Shown here: one piece after another, positions 5,528-9,008 of the stretch
Numbering within the stretch: position 1 is the first letter of the stretch
Layout: every line of letters begins with the position of its first letter
NCBI GenBank assembly: GCA_016840645.1
Contig: JAEORY010000131.1
Location: 1 to 9,008, forward strand
Source: Candidatus Borrarchaeota archaeon
Lineage (GTDB): Archaea; Asgardarchaeota; Sifarchaeia; Borrarchaeales; Borrarchaeaceae
Reading direction: 5' to 3'
Length of the DNA stretch: 9,008 nt
Position numbers and translations under genes: made by a program
Notes under the pieces: generated by a model
The model's input: only the letters and a program-made list of their open reading frames with translations
Told to the model about the DNA's origin: nothing
The model's database searches: none

Positions 5528-5887
5528 ATGATAGAATCTCAAATGCAAGGAAACCATAACGTTGATCATCTTGATTTCTTTACAGCGTTATCGCAATTCT
5601 ATTCTGCAGTCGAGCGTACAAAAAAACACTTAACATCGCCAGCACATTGTACAACATCTGAGCGAAAATCTTTTGCCGTTAAATTTCCTATACTTAAACT
5701 TTATCCGCTCTTCGAAAATGTAGCAAAGTATCGGTCGAAATTTCCTGAACTAGCGCTTCATGACGTAGTCTTAGCATGGCAAACAGTGTTTTGGATGGCT
5801 GAACATCATCAACTCGAAACAATCTTCGAGTATTTCTTTAGAGCATATGAATTGCTTAAGACTCTTCACGAGTCTTTCAACAAATAA
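5528..5887 (+). CDS. Hypothetical protein, 119 residues
   Basis: I do not recognise this protein. It has no signal peptide, transmembrane segment or cysteine cluster (one Cys only). It reads as a soluble, mostly helical protein. After a polar start come amphipathic stretches around FFTALSQFYSAVERTKKHL (17-35), LKLYPLFENVAKYRSKF and LHDVVLAWQTVFWMAEHHQ. It ends in a helix rich in aromatic residues (LETIFEYFFRAYELLKTL). Length, composition and a clean stop just before a T-rich terminator support a real gene. The start is uncertain: ATG 5528 lacks an SD but suits a leaderless transcript from the TATA-like site at 5498-5505, and ATG 5543 would remove five residues. It converges with the cupin gene, 31 bp apart, and shares no obvious operon. 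Confidence 0.65.
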   Translation: MIESQMQGNHNVDHLDFFTALSQFYSAVERTKKHLTSPAHCTTSERKSFAVKFPILKLYPLFENVAKYRSKFPELALHDVVLAWQTVFWMAEHHQLETIFEYFFRAYELLKTLHESFNK

Positions 5888-5891
5888 CTCC

Positions 5892-5907
5892 TTTTGTTTT
5901 TTTATTT
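5892..5907 (+). terminator. T-rich transcription terminator after the 119-residue gene
   Basis: The + strand runs TTTTGTTTTTTTATTT a few bases after the stop at 5887. Archaeal RNA polymerase stops at such T tracts without needing a hairpin. It sits in the 31-bp gap between convergent genes. Confidence 0.6.
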
Positions 5908-5918
5908 AAAATCAGATG

Positions 5919-6317
5919 TCATTTCCAGTGATTTTTAACTCTAACAGCTTCATTTTCGCCCGGCCACGGCGGCATAGTTGTTATTAAAAATTTTAATGGT
6001 TCACTTCCTGTGTTGCGGAACTGAAAATGGGTGCCTGTGGGGATTGTAATACAGACGCCATTCTTGATTTCGACAACTTCCTCTCGTTTTCCTTGTTTCC
6101 GCCAAACCTCGCCTTGACCTTCGATAAAATACCAGACTTCTTCAACGGTTTTATGACAAACAGCCAGTGATATTTCATGTGGGGGGAGAGTACAATGCAC
6201 TGCACTGCCGCCCTTCATTGTTAACAGAAGTCGAATTTCCGATCTATCTGGTGCTATTATATCGTATCTGGTGGGTAGACATTTGGTTTCGAAATCTATG
6301 TTGTCTTCCTTATTCAA
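5919..6317 (-). CDS. Single-domain cupin protein
   Basis: A small beta-barrel (cupin_2 type) protein of 132 residues from the TTG at 6317. The core reads CHKTVEEVWYFIEGQGEVW (54-72), then NGVCITIPTGTHFQFRNTG (86-104), and finally LITTMPPWPG (111-120). The last motif marks a distinct cupin subfamily whose reaction I cannot name. Metal binding is unusual: motif 1 keeps H55 and E59 but lacks the HxH pair, and motif 2 has H97 one place earlier than in the standard PxGxxH. Start choice: no early ATG exists. GAGGTG lies 5 bases before the TTG at 6317 and only 2 before the TTG at 6320, so 6317 is preferred. It is transcribed divergently from ppsA across a 255-bp gap. It might bind a sugar, nucleotide or other small ligand, or act as an isomerase; no substrate follows from the sequence. 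Confidence 0.85.
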   Translation of the reverse strand: MNKEDNIDFETKCLPTRYDIIAPDRSEIRLLLTMKGGSAVHCTLPPHEISLAVCHKTVEEVWYFIEGQGEVWRKQGKREEVVEIKNGVCITIPTGTHFQFRNTGSEPLKFLITTMPPWPGENEAVRVKNHWK

Positions 6318-6412
6318 CAAAACACCTCAATAAAATCCATATAATTACTTCAAGATATTCTATTTTGGATAGAAAATGTCAAAAGTAAAGGGAGTCAACT
6401 ATACTTAGCCAA

Positions 6413-6461
6413 AATCTTTTAAGAGGTTTATTAGCCTCCTTGAAGGAGATCTAAAAAGATT
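6413..6461. repeat. Nested inverted repeats upstream of ppsA
   Basis: The outer arms AATCTTTT (6413-6420) and AAAAGATT (6454-6461) enclose a perfect 13-base palindrome CTCCTTGAAGGAG (6436-6448). A competing stem, GAGG at 6423-6426 with CCTC at 6435-6438, overlaps the palindrome. The structure lies 30-80 bp before the ppsA TATA box in the divergent cupin-ppsA gap. It could be a regulator binding site; no function is shown by the sequence. Confidence 0.5.
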
Positions 6462-6490
6462 ATCTCATCAATTCCTTCATCTATTAAAAG

Positions 6491-6500
6491 TATATAAATA
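6491..6500 (+). promoter_or_regulatory. TATA box of ppsA
   Basis: TATATAAATA preceded by AAAAG is the clearest archaeal core promoter in the window. Transcription would start near 6521, giving a leader of about 50 bases that ends with the SD GGAGG at 6559-6563. Confidence 0.7.
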
Positions 6501-6522
6501 ATTAAAACTCTTCTTTATTTTT

Positions 6523-6554
6523 AACTTTCATCCCTTCTAACTTTCATCTCTTCT
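6523..6554 (+). repeat. 16-bp tandem repeat in the ppsA leader
   Basis: AACTTTCATCYCTTCT occurs twice in direct tandem, at 6523-6538 and 6539-6554, with one C/T difference, followed by AATT. The repeat is pyrimidine-rich. It lies between the expected transcript start and the SD, so it would make up most of the 5' untranslated RNA. Confidence 0.85.
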
Positions 6555-6558
6555 AATT

Positions 6559-6563
6559 GGAGG
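6559..6563 (+). promoter_or_regulatory. Shine-Dalgarno site of ppsA
   Basis: GGAGG lies 9 bases before the ATG at 6573 and fixes that start. Confidence 0.75.
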
Positions 6564-6572
6564 AAAACCCTT

Positions 6573-9008
6573 ATGACGGAGATTGATAGAGAAAAACTTT
6601 ATGTTATCTTTTTCGATGAACTCACAAATGAAGATCTCGCGCTAGTAGGTGGAAAAAATGCTAGCCTTGGAGAAATGATTCAAAAGGTTAATGTCCCGAT
6701 ACCTCCAGGCTTTGCAGTTACGTCACACGCATATCAAACCTTTATTGAATCAGTATCAGGTCTTAAAGAGTTTATTGCCTCTGAAATAAAAAAGGTTCAG
6801 GTAACACTCGAAGCTAAAGATGATGTAGAGGCGAAAATCAAACAGGCTGAAACTGATGAAGATTTCGGCGAGGTTGCACTTCTCACTGTGATCTTCCAAG
6901 AAAAGCAGAAAGAGTTCGTCGAAACGCTTCAAGAAGTTGGACATGATATTCGCCTGAGAATGATTCAATCAGAAATACCTGATGACATCAAACACGCTAT
7001 TGCCGAAGCGTACAAAAAACTAAATGCAACATTAGGAACTACTAATGTTGATTGCGCGGTTAGATCATCCGCAACTGCTGAAGATCTCCCAGAAGCCTCA
7101 TTTGCTGGTCAACAGGAAACGTACCTTAATGTCACAAAAGAAGCTAATATCCTTGAAAAAGTAAAAGAATGCTTCGCTAGTCTTTTCACTAATCGTGCCA
7201 TCTCTTATCGAGAGGATCAAATGCACTTACAGAAACTTAAAGTTTTAGAAGCCGAAAGACAAGGCAATTTAGAAAAAGCAGAATATCATAAACATATTAT
7301 AAATGCCGTTGATCACTTTTCCGTAGCTCTGTCGGTCGGCGTACAACAGATGGCTCGTTCTGATCTTGCTTCCAGTGGAGTTATTTTTACTTTAGACACC
7401 GATTCTGGATTCAGAGACGTGGTTTACATCACAGGAACTTGGGGTCTAGGCGAATATGTCGTACAGGGCACCGTAAACCCTGATCAGTTCTATGTCTTTA
7501 AACCTACTGCAAAATTGGGCTATAACGCCGTTATCGATAAAAAGGCTGGCAATAAAGATAAAAAACTAGTGTATAGCACACGAGGAGGTACTGTCGAGCA
7601 ACAGGTTCTTCCAGAAGATCAGGTTAAATTCGTTCTTTCTGATGAGGAAGTAGTTCAATTAGCTAAATGGTCAATGCTAATAGAAGAACATTATGGACAT
7701 GCGATGGATATTGAATGGGCAAAAGATGGCATCACCGGTAATCTCTACATCGTTCAAGCTCGCCCTGAAACTGTCCACGAAATTAAAGTAGGCAATGTAT
7801 TAAGAACGTATAAGTTGGCTGAATCTGTCTCAGAAGACGATATTATACTTACCGGTGAACCCGTAGGCAGTATGATAGGTCAAGGAATCGCAAATGTTAT
7901 AGAAGATGCATCACGTCTCAGTGAATTTAAGCCGGGTGAAGTACTCATCACAGAGCAAACAAACCCTGATTGGGAACCTGCTATGCGAATTGCCGCTGCT
8001 CTCATCACTGAACGCGGAGGACGAACAAGCCACGCAGCTATTGTATCACGCGAACTCGGTCTTCCCTGTATTATCGGTACACTCACTGCAACAAAGTTAC
8101 TGAAAGACGATGATGAGGTAACTGTCGATTGTAGTGAAGGAATCGGCCGCATCCTCAGAGGTCTCAAAAAATTTGAAATCAAAGAAATAGACTTAGCTGA
8201 ACTCCCAGAGACTAAAACACAGATAATGTTGAATTTAGGAGTTCCAGATTCAGCTTTTGTATATGGACAATTGCCTCACCATGGAGTTGGCCTGGCACGA
8301 TTAGAGTTTATCATCAACGACCATATCCAGTTCCACCCAAAAGCACTTCTTGATTACTCGAAATATAAGCAAACTGTTGAACTTATCGATGGTATGTATA
8401 AAGGAGAGGTAGGCCGAGAGAAACTGAAAGATTTACGCGAATTAGTTCGGCTCATCGAGGAAAGGACAGCCAACTATGAAAACAAAGCCGATTATTTCGT
8501 CGATAAATTAGCCCAAGGGATTGCACGAATAGGCGCAGCTTTCTACCCTTACGATGTTATCGTTCGTTTATCTGATTTTAAAACTAACGAATATGCCAAC
8601 CTTATTGGCGGCGAATTTTATGAGCCGCATGAAAGTAACCCGATGATCGGTTGGCGAGGTGCAAGCCGCTACTACGCTCCTAACTTTAAAGATGCGTTTG
8701 CTCTTGAGTGTAAAGCCCTTACCAAAGTCAGAAAGTTAATGGGCCTTAAGAATGTCAAAGCAATGGTTCCATTCTGTCGTACTCCTGAAGAAGGGCGAAA
8801 TGTCATAAAGGTGATGAGCGAAAATGGCCTCGTGCAGGGAGAAGACGGATTAGAAGTCTATGTCATGGCTGAAATTCCAAGCAACGTGATTTTAGCTGAG
8901 GAATTTGCAGACGTATTTGACGGATTCAGCATTGGGTCCAACGACTTAACCCAACTAACTCTTGGCTTAGATAGGGACAGCGAGCTGGTAGCACACATTT
9001 TCGACGAA
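6573..9008 (+). CDS. ppsA: Phosphoenolpyruvate synthase (pyruvate, water dikinase), 3' end outside window
   Basis: It turns pyruvate, ATP and water into PEP, AMP and phosphate, the entry to gluconeogenesis. The frame is open from ATG 6573 to the window end, 812 codons. The ATP-grasp domain comes first: VGGKNASLGEM (25-35), PIPPGFAVT (42-50), AVRSSATAEDLPEASFAGQ (162-180), WGLGEYVVQGTVNPD (290-304, Tyr for the usual Asn) and IVQARPETV (393-401). The swivelling phosphohistidine domain has GGRTSHAAIVSRELGLPCI with catalytic H487. The TIM barrel follows: GLARLEF (R576), VRLSD (R665), NPMIGWRG (R695), AEIPS (E767) and GSNDLTQ (788-794). The last part, with the proton-donor Cys (CGQAPSD in relatives), is cut off. 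H487 lies about 66 residues further along than H421 in the E. coli enzyme, because of charged helical insertions near 75-115 and 216-245. It has its own TATA box and leader repeats. Confidence 0.95.
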   Translation, partial: MTEIDREKLYVIFFDELTNEDLALVGGKNASLGEMIQKVNVPIPPGFAVTSHAYQTFIESVSGLKEFIASEIKKVQVTLEAKDDVEAKIKQAETDEDFGEVALLTVIFQEKQKEFVETLQEVGHDIRLRMIQSEIPDDIKHAIAEAYKKLNATLGTTNVDCAVRSSATAEDLPEASFAGQQETYLNVTKEANILEKVKECFASLFTNRAISYREDQMHLQKLKVLEAERQGNLEKAEYHKHIINAVDHFSVALSVGVQQMARSDLASSGVIFTLDTDSGFRDVVYITGTWGLGEYVVQGTVNPDQFYVFKPTAKLGYNAVIDKKAGNKDKKLVYSTRGGTVEQQVLPEDQVKFVLSDEEVVQLAKWSMLIEEHYGHAMDIEWAKDGITGNLYIVQARPETVHEIKVGNVLRTYKLAESVSEDDIILTGEPVGSMIGQGIANVIEDASRLSEFKPGEVLITEQTNPDWEPAMRIAAALITERGGRTSHAAIVSRELGLPCIIGTLTATKLLKDDDEVTVDCSEGIGRILRGLKKFEIKEIDLAELPETKTQIMLNLGVPDSAFVYGQLPHHGVGLARLEFIINDHIQFHPKALLDYSKYKQTVELIDGMYKGEVGREKLKDLRELVRLIEERTANYENKADYFVDKLAQGIARIGAAFYPYDVIVRLSDFKTNEYANLIGGEFYEPHESNPMIGWRGASRYYAPNFKDAFALECKALTKVRKLMGLKNVKAMVPFCRTPEEGRNVIKVMSENGLVQGEDGLEVYVMAEIPSNVILAEEFADVFDGFSIGSNDLTQLTLGLDRDSELVAHIFDE

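Noticed and set aside
7880..8182. Minus-strand 100-codon and + strand 65-codon frames
   Set aside because: Both lie inside the phosphohistidine-domain region of ppsA, whose conserved motifs explain the sequence.

Overview
This 9,008-base window looks archaeal. Four things point that way: the C-terminal part of a family B DNA polymerase ending in a PCNA-binding motif, AT-rich TATA boxes about 25 bases before likely transcript starts, Shine-Dalgarno (SD) sites of the AGGAGG type, and a RimI/Ard1-type N-terminal acetyltransferase. The host sequence is AT-rich (one 60-base sample inside enolase is about 35% GC). The lineage cannot be fixed from the sequence alone.

Layout. (1) 1-734, + strand: the C-terminal 240 or so residues of DNA polymerase B, probably cut by the window edge. 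(2) 744-1721, - strand: two GNAT N-acetyltransferase genes in one operon, convergent with polB; the upstream one looks like RimI. (3) About 1740-3924: two IS200/IS605-type (TnpB) elements with matching ends. Element 1 is about 340 bp and carries no transposase, only a broken 3' remnant of a tnpB gene inside a hairpin-rich, omega-RNA-like segment. Element 2 is about 1.6 kb and carries a full-length tnpB (487 codons) but no tnpA. Both left ends have GCAAGAA, two bases, an 8-bp hairpin, then ATGAATKGCGT. Both right ends have a hairpin followed by AGTTCACA. (4) 3994-5313, + strand: full-length enolase. (5) 5528-5887, + strand: a small protein of unknown function. (6) 5919-6317, - strand: a single-domain cupin. 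(7) 6573 to the end, + strand: phosphoenolpyruvate synthase, 812 codons visible, 3' end missing.

How the parts relate. Enolase (2-phosphoglycerate to PEP and back) and PEP synthase (pyruvate to PEP) meet at PEP, so this stretch is a central-carbon neighbourhood at the entry to gluconeogenesis. The two genes have separate promoters, and the ppsA leader carries a 16-bp tandem repeat and an upstream palindrome that may be regulatory. The TnpB elements occupy the divergent intergenic space between the acetyltransferase operon and enolase. Element 1 sits right against the SD of the acetyltransferase operon and appears to have displaced its promoter. Element 2 stops about 16 bp before the enolase TATA box. 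The best candidate for an under-described system is this pair: a TnpB whose usual RuvC-II glutamate position reads Gly-Tyr-Pro, beside a non-autonomous element that shares its ends and keeps mainly the RNA-like right part.
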